Source of the DNA: Streptomyces sp. Ag109_O5-10
GTDB taxonomy: Bacteria; Actinomycetota; Actinomycetes; Streptomycetales; Streptomycetaceae
NCBI RefSeq assembly: GCF_900105755.1
Contig: NZ_FNTQ01000001.1
Location: 5,146,001-5,210,000, forward strand
Direction of reading: 5' to 3'
DNA: 64,000 nucleotides
Shown: positions 33,754-40,487 of the stretch, piece after piece
Layout: each line of letters starts with the position of its first letter
How positions within the stretch are numbered: the stretch's first letter is position 1
Notes under the pieces: model-generated
Databases searched by the model: none
What the model was told of the DNA's origin: nothing
The model's input: the letters and a program-made list of their open reading frames with translations, nothing else
Translations under genes and position numbers: made by a program

Positions 33754-34365
33754 ATGGGCTACGACGCCTCGACCACCGCCATTCTGCTGGTCGACCCCTA
33801 CAACGACTTCCTCAGCGAGGGCGGCAAGATCTGGCCCCGCGTGAAGGCGGTCGCCGAGGAGGTGCACCTCCTCGACCACCTGCGGGAGGTGGTGGCGGCC
33901 GCACGCGCCCGGGACATGAAGATCGTCTTCGTGCCGCACCACCGCTGGGAGCCCGGCGACTACGTCTCCTTCGACTTCCCCACTCCCTACCAGCTCGGAG
34001 CGGCCGAGAAGGAGGTCTTCGCCAAGGGCACGTGGGGCGGCACGTTCAGCGACGACTTCCAGCCCCAGCCCGGAGACGTCGTCGCCCACGAGCACTGGGG
34101 GTCGAGCGGCTTCGCCCACACCGACCTCGATCTGCAGCTCAAGCAGCACGGCATCCGGCGCATCGTCCTGATCGGCCTGATCGCCAACACCTGCATCGAG
34201 GCGACCGGCCGCTTCGGCATGGAGCTGGGGTACCACGTCACCCTGGTCAAGGACGCCACCGCCGCCTTCGCCCAGGAGGGCATGCATGCCGCCCACGCCC
34301 TCAACGGCCCGACCTTCGCGCACGCGATCCTCACGACCGAGGAACTGCTTGCCCAGGTGGGGTGA
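33754..34365 (+). CDS. Isochorismatase-family cysteine hydrolase
   Basis: A 203-residue protein from ATG 33754 with AGGAGA 8 bp upstream. The triad is visible: Asp in ILLVDPYNDF, Lys in VFAKGTWGG and the nucleophile Cys147 in IGLIANTCIEATGR, with the cis-peptide region just before it. Members hydrolyse isochorismate, nicotinamide or other small amides; this one cannot be assigned. It stands alone and is followed by a minisatellite. Confidence 0.9.
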   Translation: MGYDASTTAILLVDPYNDFLSEGGKIWPRVKAVAEEVHLLDHLREVVAAARARDMKIVFVPHHRWEPGDYVSFDFPTPYQLGAAEKEVFAKGTWGGTFSDDFQPQPGDVVAHEHWGSSGFAHTDLDLQLKQHGIRRIVLIGLIANTCIEATGRFGMELGYHVTLVKDATAAFAQEGMHAAHALNGPTFAHAILTTEELLAQVG

Positions 34366-34749
34366 CGTCCCGGACACCCATGAAGGGCCGGACACCCATG
34401 AAGGACCGGACATCCGCGAAGGGCCGGGCACCCGCGAAGGGCCGGGCACCCGCGAAGGACCGGGCACCCACGAAGGACCGGTCACCCAGGGCGCCGGCAC
34501 CCGGCCGGCAGGCCCGGCACCAGACCCGGGCGCCAGGCCCCAGGCCCCAGGCGCCGGGCGCCGGGTGCCCGCCGTCCCCGCACTCCGCCGACACGCCTTG
34601 GCCCACCTGCGCGCCGAAACGATTCCCGGCAGGCGTGCGTCTGTTGTCCTGGAAGCCGACGCCACCGGCCCCGCCCGCAGCCCCGTCCGCCGTCCCGGCC
34701 GGTGCGCGTCGCCAGTGAACCGTCGCCGACCTGCCGAGGAGCACCGCCC
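34366..34749. other. Intergenic region with minisatellite
   Basis: The region holds the 18-bp tandem repeat (34371-34490) and then G+C-rich sequence with CCAGGCCCCAGGC-type short repeats to about 34560. The ribosome binding site GAGGAG for the FemX-like gene is at 34735-34740. A plus frame is open across the repeat but has no start signal, so I do not call it a gene. Confidence 0.6.
34371..34490 (+). repeat. 18-bp tandem repeat, six full copies
   Basis: Units of the form CGG(A/G)CA(C/T)CC(A/G)(T/C)GAAGG(G/A)C start at 34371, 34389, 34407, 34425, 34443 and 34461, with a partial seventh. Changes are concentrated at five positions. It follows the isochorismatase stop by 5 bp. Confidence 0.93.
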
Positions 34750-35877
34750 ATGACCGCAGCCCTCCGCCTCCAGCCCATCACCCGTGCCGAGCACCTCGCC
34801 TTCGCCGGGTCCCGCCCCTCCGTCAGCCATATGCAGTTGCCGTCCTGGGGGGACGTCAAGCCCGACTGGGCGGCCGAGAGCCTGGGATGGTTCGACGGGG
34901 AGGGACGGATCGTCGGGGCCGGGCTGGTGCTGCTGCGGGCGGTGCCCAGGGTGAAGCGGTATCTCGCGTACCTGCCGGAGGGGCCCGCCATCGACTGGCA
35001 CGACCCGGAGCTGGAGCGGTGGCTCGACCCGCTGCTGGCGTACCTGAAGGGACGCGGGGCGTTCGCGGTGAAGATGGGGCCGCCGGTCGCCGTACGGCGG
35101 TGGAGCGCGGAGGCCGTGAAGGAGGCCATCGCCGATCCGGCCGCCCGGCGGCTGGGGGACACCGAACCGACGTCGTACGACGCCCTTGGTGCCGGCCTCG
35201 CCGAACGGCTGCGCCGGACGGGGTGGCGGCAGGCCGAGGCGGGCGGCGAGGAGGGGTTCGCGGCCGGGCAGCCCCGGTACGTGTTCCAGGTGCCGTTCGC
35301 GGGGCGGTCGTTGGAGGACATCCAGCGCGGGCTCAACCAGCAGTGGCGGCGCAACGTGAAGAAGGCGGAGAAGGCCGGGGTCAAGGTGGTCCGGGGCGGG
35401 TACGAGGACCTGCCCGCCTTCTACGGCCTGTACACGGAGACCGCCGAGCGCGACCGCTTCATCGCGCGCCCCCTCTCCTACTTCCAGCGCATGTGGACCG
35501 CGCTCACCGCCGAACACCCCGACCGCATGCGCCTCTACCTCGCCCACCACGACGGCGACGTCCTCGCCGCGGCCACCATGCTCACCGTCGGCGACCACGT
35601 CTGGTACTCCTACGGCGCCTCCACCAGCCGCCGGCGCGAGGTCCAGCCCAACAACGCCATGCAGTGGCGGATGATGTGCGACGCCCACGAACTCGGCGCC
35701 GCCGTCTACGACTTCCGGGGCATCACCGACACCCTGGAGGACTCCAACCACCTGCTGGGGCTGCTCCGCTTCAAGGTGGGCACCGGCGGTGAGGCCGTCG
35801 AGTACGCCGGCGAGTGGGACTTCCCGCTCAACAGGCTGCTCCACAAGGCGTTCGACCTGTACATGGCCCGCCGCTGA
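34750..35877 (+). CDS. FemX/FemAB-like peptidyltransferase
   Basis: A 375-residue protein from ATG 34750 with GAGGAG upstream. It shows the double-GNAT layout of the Fem family: SVSHMQLPSWGDVKPDWAAE at the N-terminus, the coiled region WRRNVKKAEKAGVKVVRGGY before the second domain, and YSYGASTSRRREVQPNNAMQ...MCDAHELGAAVYDFRGI, which is the strongly conserved C-terminal signature. Such enzymes add amino acids from aminoacyl-tRNA to lipid II during cross-bridge assembly. The genome should also contain other paralogues, so which residue it adds is unknown. Confidence 0.9.
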   Translation: MTAALRLQPITRAEHLAFAGSRPSVSHMQLPSWGDVKPDWAAESLGWFDGEGRIVGAGLVLLRAVPRVKRYLAYLPEGPAIDWHDPELERWLDPLLAYLKGRGAFAVKMGPPVAVRRWSAEAVKEAIADPAARRLGDTEPTSYDALGAGLAERLRRTGWRQAEAGGEEGFAAGQPRYVFQVPFAGRSLEDIQRGLNQQWRRNVKKAEKAGVKVVRGGYEDLPAFYGLYTETAERDRFIARPLSYFQRMWTALTAEHPDRMRLYLAHHDGDVLAAATMLTVGDHVWYSYGASTSRRREVQPNNAMQWRMMCDAHELGAAVYDFRGITDTLEDSNHLLGLLRFKVGTGGEAVEYAGEWDFPLNRLLHKAFDLYMARR

Positions 35878-36060
35878 GGCCTGTCCGGGGTTCGCCCGGC
35901 CCGGGTTCATAAGCTGGCTCTCAGGTTCATGAGAGAACTCTCGGGTTCGGGGTCGTTATGCAGCTGTTACCCGGATATTCACAGCACCTGTTTGCCGTTC
36001 GGAAGCCGACATTACCGTTGCTTGGGATCTGGGCCGTGTAAGTTTCTCGGTGTCGGACGG

Positions 36061-36095
36061 CGGGGATTTCCGAGGATGACGATCCGAAATCCCCG
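36061..36095 (+). promoter_or_regulatory. Hairpin in the leader of the small peptide gene
   Basis: CGGGGATTT (36061-36069) and AAATCCCCG form a perfect 9-bp outer stem, with an inner imperfect CGAGGAT/ATCCG stem and a GACG loop. It ends about 70 bp before the small peptide gene. No T-run follows, so it could be an RNA regulatory element instead of a terminator. Confidence 0.5.
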
Positions 36096-36162
36096 GACGT
36101 TGCCCCAAGAGGTTCTCGTACCATCCCGCACCACTTGCACTTCGAACTCCCAAGGAGTCGGA

Positions 36163-36306
36163 ATGAGCCTCAAGAAGCTCGCCCCGCTGTCCCCCCAAGC
36201 CCAAGAGGCAGCTGCCGCCGCCCCCGCCGCCGAAGCCCAAGAAGAAGGCTCAGAAGCCGGCTCCGAAGGCGATCCCCGGCGGCCAGGACAACTGAGCCGG
36301 CCGTGA
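36163..36306 (+). CDS. Small proline/lysine-rich peptide gene with frame anomaly
   Basis: ATG 36163 sits 6 bp after AAGGAG, an excellent ribosome binding site, and a 13-bp-stem terminator starts right after the stop, so a short transcript is well supported. The frame as read gives 47 residues: MSLKKLAPLSPQAQEAAAAA then an Ala/Glu-rich tail. If one of the six C residues at 36191-36196 is skipped, the frame instead gives MSLKKLAPLSPKPKRQLPPP followed by a Pro/Lys-rich tail ending IPGGQDN, with stop at 36293-36295. That version looks more like a designed protein. It could be a sequencing slip, a recent frameshift or programmed slippage. I recognise no family. Confidence 0.5.
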   Translation: MSLKKLAPLSPQAQEAAAAAPAAEAQEEGSEAGSEGDPRRPGQLSRP

Positions 36307-36336
36307 AAAGGACCGACGGTTCGCCGTCGGTCCTTT
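36307..36336 (+). terminator. Strong terminator of the small peptide gene
   Basis: AAAGGACCGACGG and CCGTCGGTCCTTT form a perfect 13-bp stem around TTCG, with flanking A and T residues suitable for intrinsic termination in both directions. Confidence 0.88.
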
Positions 36337-36395
36337 GTCGCTCGCGAAATCGGCAATTCGTTGGTTCTGGCGTCGGAGGGCGGAGGTGGCGCGAA

Positions 36396-36680
36396 ATGCG
36401 CGCGAAGGAGAGTGAGGAAGCGGAATTCGAGTGCGAAGTCGCTGGCTCGGAATACGAGGTCGACGACGAAAAGTACGTCGAGGACGGGGACGAGTACATG
36501 CCCACCATCCCGGCCCGCGTTGCCTTCCGCCGTTTCTGGCCGCTGACCAGGGGCCTGCGCGGCTGGCTGGTGATCGTCTGGGTGGGCACGGTGATCGCCG
36601 CGCTCGCCGAGACCGAGGCCATCCTGCTCTTCAGCGACCTCACCGATCACGCCCTGGCACGGCCCCGGCGGCAGCGGTAG
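36396..36680 (+). pseudogene. Truncated ABC exporter, N-terminal part only
   Basis: ATG 36396 follows GGAGGTGG and opens a 94-residue frame with an acidic N-terminus (SEEAEFECEVAGSEYEVDDE) and then FRRFWPLTRGLRGWLVIVWV and IAALAETEAILLFSDLTDHAL. This second part is the first transmembrane helix region of an exporter-type ABC transporter with a fused ATPase domain. After residue 88 the sequence turns into RPRRQR and stops. The remaining helices and the nucleotide-binding domain are absent, so it cannot transport. Confidence 0.65.
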
Positions 36681-36699
36681 CGGCAGGGGGAACCATGGC

Positions 36700-36969
36700 G
36701 TGGAGATGCCCCAGGCCTCCTGCGCGGGCGCCCAGAGCGACGGCTACACCTAACAGCAGCCGTACGGGAACATGTACGACTACGACGCGTACGCGGCCGC
36801 TGGGCTGGGGCCCCAGCCCGTGTACGAAGCCTCCACGGAGGCACCGCACACGGAGTCGGCACACGTGGAGTCGGTCCCTATCCAGGCCCACTACGGGGCG
36901 AACGTGCCCACCGTGCTCCCCGACGGCCGGCCTCTGTTCCGTGACGTGGAGCCCTGGGCCGGCGGCTGA
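36700..36969 (+). pseudogene. Nonsense-interrupted frame, Tyr-rich
   Basis: From GTG 36700 the frame reads MEMPQASCAGAQSDGYT, then TAA at 36751-36753, then QQPYGNMYDYDAYAAAGLG and on to DGRPLFRDVEPWAGG and a TGA. The two parts fit one protein if TAA was once a Tyr codon. A restart at ATG 36772 would give 65 residues. I recognise no family. Taken with the truncated ABC exporter just upstream, this looks like decay of a small locus. Confidence 0.4.
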
Positions 36970-37141
36970 GCCCAACGCGGACGGCGGGCAGTTTTGGTGA
37001 GTGTCCGTCACATAGCTGTTGTTACACACCTATTGCACAAGGGATCTTCAAGAATCCTCCACTTGATTCGTAGGCTGCGTACGCCAATGGGCTCGGCCGG
37101 GGGCGACTCACCGGGCCCCTCGCGATCCCAGGGGGATTCAC

Positions 37142-37993
37142 ATGCGCATACGCGTCGCGGCCACTGTTCTCTCCGGCGCGGTCGTCCTGTCCGCACTCGC
37201 CGTTCCGGTGGCCGCTCAGGCGGCGGAACGTTCCGGCGCGCAGGATGGACTCGCCTCCTTCTCCGCCAAGGTCGTCCAGCCGAAGGACGCGGAGGGGAAC
37301 ATCAAGTTCTCGAAGGGCGTTGTGAACGGCGGCAAGGACATCGTCCTCGGCACCACGACCAAGAAGACCGTCACCGCCACCTACACCGCCACCAGCGACA
37401 ACGGCGTCGCGCTGACGGTGGCCGCCCTCTGGCAGGGCACCGACAGCTCCAGCGCGGCCGGCATCACCGGAGAACTGGACACCGACGACGACCCCAACTG
37501 CGTCGAGTCGACCGCCCAGACCGGCGTCTACAGCTGCAAGGCCGTCTTCAACATCGACGCGGCCACCGACCTGAAGAACAACGGTGCCGCCGGCACCTGG
37601 AAGCTGTTCCTCGGTGGCTTCGACCTCTCCGCGAACGCCAGCGTCGACGACAACGTCGCCACCGCCAAGATCAAGAAGGCGTCCAAGCTGACCGTCAACG
37701 CCACCCCGGAGCCGGTGAAGAAGGGCAAGACCATCACCGTCACGGGCAAGCTGACGCGCGCCAACTGGAACACCCGCACGTACGCCGGCTACGCGTCGCA
37801 GAAGGTGCAGCTGCAGTTCCGCAAGAAGGGCAGCACCACTTACACCACCCTCAAGACCATCACCGCCGGCACCGGCGGCGCCCTCAAGGCCACCACCAAG
37901 GCCACCGTCGACGGCTACTACCGCTACTCCTTCGCCACCAACGCCACCACCGGTGCCTCGACGGCCACCGGCGACTACGTCGACGTGAAGTAA
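37142..37993 (+). CDS. Secreted beta-rich protein, paralogue of the gene at 14060
   Basis: A 283-residue protein with AGGGGG upstream of ATG 37142. The signal peptide is MRIRVAATVLSGAVVLSALA with cleavage after AQA. Residues 30-180 include a Cys pair (DPNCVES and VYSCKA). Residues 185-283 repeat the C-terminal domain of the protein at 14060: SKLTVNATPEPVKKGKTITV, ANWNTRTYAGYASQKVQLQF and VDGYYRYSFA, and both end GDYVDV. The N-terminal halves are much less alike. No catalytic motif is visible. Its own terminator at 38037 differs from that of the paralogue, which uses a dispersed hairpin element. Confidence 0.88.
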   Translation: MRIRVAATVLSGAVVLSALAVPVAAQAAERSGAQDGLASFSAKVVQPKDAEGNIKFSKGVVNGGKDIVLGTTTKKTVTATYTATSDNGVALTVAALWQGTDSSSAAGITGELDTDDDPNCVESTAQTGVYSCKAVFNIDAATDLKNNGAAGTWKLFLGGFDLSANASVDDNVATAKIKKASKLTVNATPEPVKKGKTITVTGKLTRANWNTRTYAGYASQKVQLQFRKKGSTTYTTLKTITAGTGGALKATTKATVDGYYRYSFATNATTGASTATGDYVDVK

Positions 37994-38036
37994 CGTCCGC
38001 CACCGTCCGGGGATCTCTGAAGATTCGTTTCGCTAC

Positions 38037-38074
38037 GTTCGGCCTCGCCCCGCGCCAAGGGGGCGAGGCCGAAC
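38037..38074 (+). terminator. Terminator hairpin, 15-bp perfect stem
   Basis: GTTCGGCCTCGCCCC (38037-38051) and GGGGCGAGGCCGAAC (38060-38074) pair perfectly around an 8-nt loop. It is 44 bp after the stop of the secreted protein gene. Confidence 0.85.
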
Positions 38075-38177
38075 GCGTACCGGCTCGGCGGCGCCGCATC
38101 TCACCATCCAGGACAGTTCCATGAGGGGTTCACGCGCCTGTCTGAGTCCATTACCCTGGACTGAGAAGTGCATCGTA

Positions 38178-39257
38178 ATGAACAACGAATCCCCTGGACC
38201 GCCCGTGAGCACCCCCAGCACCTCACAGCCGACGTCGACGCCCACGGCCGCCCCGGTGTCCGCGCCCGCCGCCTCCGGCCCGGGCCGGCTCGGCTCGCTC
38301 GGTCCCGTCGGGCTGGTCCTGGCCGGCGGGATCTCCGTGCAGTTCGGCGGTGCCCTCGCGGTGACCCTGATGCCCCGGGCGGGCGCGCTCGGCGTGGTGA
38401 CCCTGCGGCTCCTCGCGGCCGCCGTGATCCTGCTCGTGGTCTGCCGGCCACGGCTGCGCGGCCACTCCCGCACCGACTGGGGCACGGTGATCGTCTTCGG
38501 CATCACCATGGGCGCGATGAACGGTCTCTTCTACGAGGCCGTCGACCGCATCCCGCTGGGCCTCGCCGTCACCCTCGAAGTGCTCGGTCCGCTCGCCCTG
38601 TCGGTGCTGGCCTCCCGGCGCCTGATCAACGCCCTCTGGGCGGGACTGGCGCTGGGCGGCGTCTTCCTGCTCGGCGGCGGAGACTTCAGCGGCCTCGACC
38701 CCGTGGGTGTCGGCCTGGCCCTGGGCGCCGGCGCCATGTGGGCCACCTACATCATCTTCAGCGCCCGCACCGGCCGCCGCTTCCCCCAGGCCGACGGCCT
38801 CGCCCTGGCCATGGCGGTCGCGGCCCTGCTCTTCCTCCCGCTCGGCATCGCCGGCGCCGGCACCAGGCTCCTGGACCCGACCACCGTCGCCCTGGGCTCG
38901 TCGGTCGCGGTCCTCTCCTCGGTCCTGCCCTACACCCTCGAACTCCTCGCCCTGCGCCGCCTCCCGGCCCACACCTTCGCCGTCCTCATGAGCCTGGAGC
39001 CGGCCATCGCCGCCACCGCCGGGTTCCTCGTCCTCGGCCAGGCCCTGTCGGCCACCCAGGCGGCCGCCGTCGCCCTCGTCATCGGGGCGAGCATCGGCGC
39101 GGTCCGCTCCCAGGCGGGACGCGGCCGGCGGCAGGCGGTCCCCGCACAGCCGGGATCGGCGGTCGCCGCGCAACCGGACTCGGCGGGCGGGGTCCGGCCG
39201 GAGCCGGTGGCCGCCGCACCTTCACGGACTGCGCGTCGGCCGCGCAGCAGGAGGTGA
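38178..39257 (+). CDS. EamA-family (RhtA-like) exporter
   Basis: A 359-residue protein from ATG 38178 with about ten helices after a 35-residue Ser/Thr/Pro-rich N-terminus. The two EamA repeats are visible, for example GVVTLRLLAAAVILLVVCRP, GLFYEAVDRIPLGLAVTLEV and LPYTLELLALRRLPAHTFAV, and it resembles RhtA threonine/homoserine exporters. The last ~45 residues after the final helix (GRRQAVPAQPG...RTARRPRSRR) are low-complexity, and their coding DNA overlaps an antisense permease remnant, so the tail was probably acquired at a deletion junction. Confidence 0.87.
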   Translation: MNNESPGPPVSTPSTSQPTSTPTAAPVSAPAASGPGRLGSLGPVGLVLAGGISVQFGGALAVTLMPRAGALGVVTLRLLAAAVILLVVCRPRLRGHSRTDWGTVIVFGITMGAMNGLFYEAVDRIPLGLAVTLEVLGPLALSVLASRRLINALWAGLALGGVFLLGGGDFSGLDPVGVGLALGAGAMWATYIIFSARTGRRFPQADGLALAMAVAALLFLPLGIAGAGTRLLDPTTVALGSSVAVLSSVLPYTLELLALRRLPAHTFAVLMSLEPAIAATAGFLVLGQALSATQAAAVALVIGASIGAVRSQAGRGRRQAVPAQPGSAVAAQPDSAGGVRPEPVAAAPSRTARRPRSRR

Positions 39258-39570
39258 TGATCCGGGTCAGGTCCCAGGACCCGCCCCCCGGGACGGGCGT
39301 GACCAGCCCGTTCATCTCCACGGTCCGCGCCTTGATGGCCGGCGGGCGGTCCGCCCGAAGGTACCCGCCTGCAACGCGATCGGCTTGAGGTCGACCATGG
39401 GCCCCACCACCATGAACGCCAGCCGCGCGGTGAGGGGAGAAACCGGTGAGCGACGACGCCACGAACGCGTCCGCCTCCGAACACACCGCGAGGACGACCG
39501 CCGGCGCGGCCAGGAACAGCACCGACAACCAAGGCGAACCGGAGAAGGTGTCGAGGACCGAGCGCGGTAC
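39225..39570 (-). pseudogene. Fused remnants of a permease and a DUF1980 protein
   Basis: Read on the minus strand from about 39567, one frame gives PRSVLDTFSGSPWLSVLFLA then AVCSEADAFVASSLTGFS. A frame change near 39436 gives LTARLAFMVVGPMVDLKPIA and LQAGTFGR, the C-terminal part of a YraQ/DUF318 permease. Back in the first frame from 39321 is VEMNGLVTPVPGGG then WDLTRIITSCCAADAQSVKV, the DUF1980 (TIGR03943) signature. The two genes are normally adjacent. Here internal parts are gone and at least two frameshifts are needed, so both are inactive. Confidence 0.7.
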
Positions 39571-39648
39571 GGCCACGTTGAAGGGGGAGCGGCGGTCCGG
39601 GGGAAGCGGCGGTCCCGTGCTCCGGGCCGCGGCGCTCCTGAATTCATG

Positions 39649-39660
39649 CAAGCATGCTTG
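39649..39660. promoter_or_regulatory. 12-bp palindrome upstream of the carboxylase operon
   Basis: CAAGCATGCTTG is a perfect palindrome 32 bp before the first gene of the operon. It is the only strong dyad in the presumed promoter region, and the last gene of the operon is a TetR-family regulator, so it is a candidate operator for that protein. Confidence 0.5.
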
Positions 39661-39692
39661 ATTGTTTCCTGAGGCGCTGCCATGCTCCCCCC

Positions 39693-40487
39693 ATGTCCGA
39701 TCCGACGCCCGTCATCGACGACCTGCGTGAGGAGAGTGCGGAACTCGACCGGCTGGTAGCCGAGTTGGGAGCCGAGCAGTGGGCTCTCGCCACCCCCGCA
39801 CCTCGCTGGACCGTCGCCCACCAGATCGCGCACCTCGCCTGGACCGACCACTCCTCGCTGCTGGCCGCGACCGACCATGACGCCTTCTCCCGCGAGGTCG
39901 AGAAGGCGCTGGCCCAGCCCGGGGACTTCGTGGACAACGGGGCGGAGGAGGGCGCCGCCAAGCCCCCCGCCCAGTTGCTGGCGGACTGGCGGGCCGGCCG
40001 CGAGGCCCTCGACCAGGCGCTGCGCGCGGCGCCCGCACGGGCGCGTTTCCCTTGGTACGGCCCCCCTATGTCGGTCGCCTCCATGGCCACCGCCCGGTTG
40101 ATGGAGACCTGGGCACACGGCCTGGACATCGCCGATGCGCTGGGCGTGACCCGCACCCCCACCGACCGGCTCCGGCACATCGCCCGACTCGGTGTCCGCA
40201 CCCGGGACTTCGCCTTCGGCGTGCACGGACAGCCCGTGCCCTTCGAGGAGTTCCGCGTCGAACTGACCGCCCCCTCGGGCGAGCTGTGGACGTACGGCCC
40301 CGAGGACGCCGACGACCGCGTCACCGGCCCCGCCCTCGACTTCTGTCTCCTGGTCACCCAGCGCGCCCACCGCGCCGACCTCACCCTCGAAGCCGCAGGT
40401 CAGGACGCCGACCGCTGGCTGGACGTCGCCCAGGCCTTCGCGGGCCCGCCCGGCCCCGGCCGCGCCCCGAAGGGCGGCACCCCGTGA
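39693..40487 (+). CDS. TIGR03084-family (mycothiol-dependent isomerase-like) protein
   Basis: A 264-residue protein from ATG 39693. The N-terminal DinB-like helical bundle has the metal ligands seen in MDMPI proteins: the His of TVAHQIAHLAWTDHSSLLAA and the later METWAHGLDIADALG. The C-terminal third corresponds to the TIGR03084 extension (LLVTQRAHRADLTLEAAGQD). It is the first gene of an eight-gene operon and its TGA overlaps the next GTG. The role in the pathway is unknown; it could be a metal-dependent thiol transferase or isomerase. Confidence 0.85.
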   Translation: MSDPTPVIDDLREESAELDRLVAELGAEQWALATPAPRWTVAHQIAHLAWTDHSSLLAATDHDAFSREVEKALAQPGDFVDNGAEEGAAKPPAQLLADWRAGREALDQALRAAPARARFPWYGPPMSVASMATARLMETWAHGLDIADALGVTRTPTDRLRHIARLGVRTRDFAFGVHGQPVPFEEFRVELTAPSGELWTYGPEDADDRVTGPALDFCLLVTQRAHRADLTLEAAGQDADRWLDVAQAFAGPPGPGRAPKGGTP

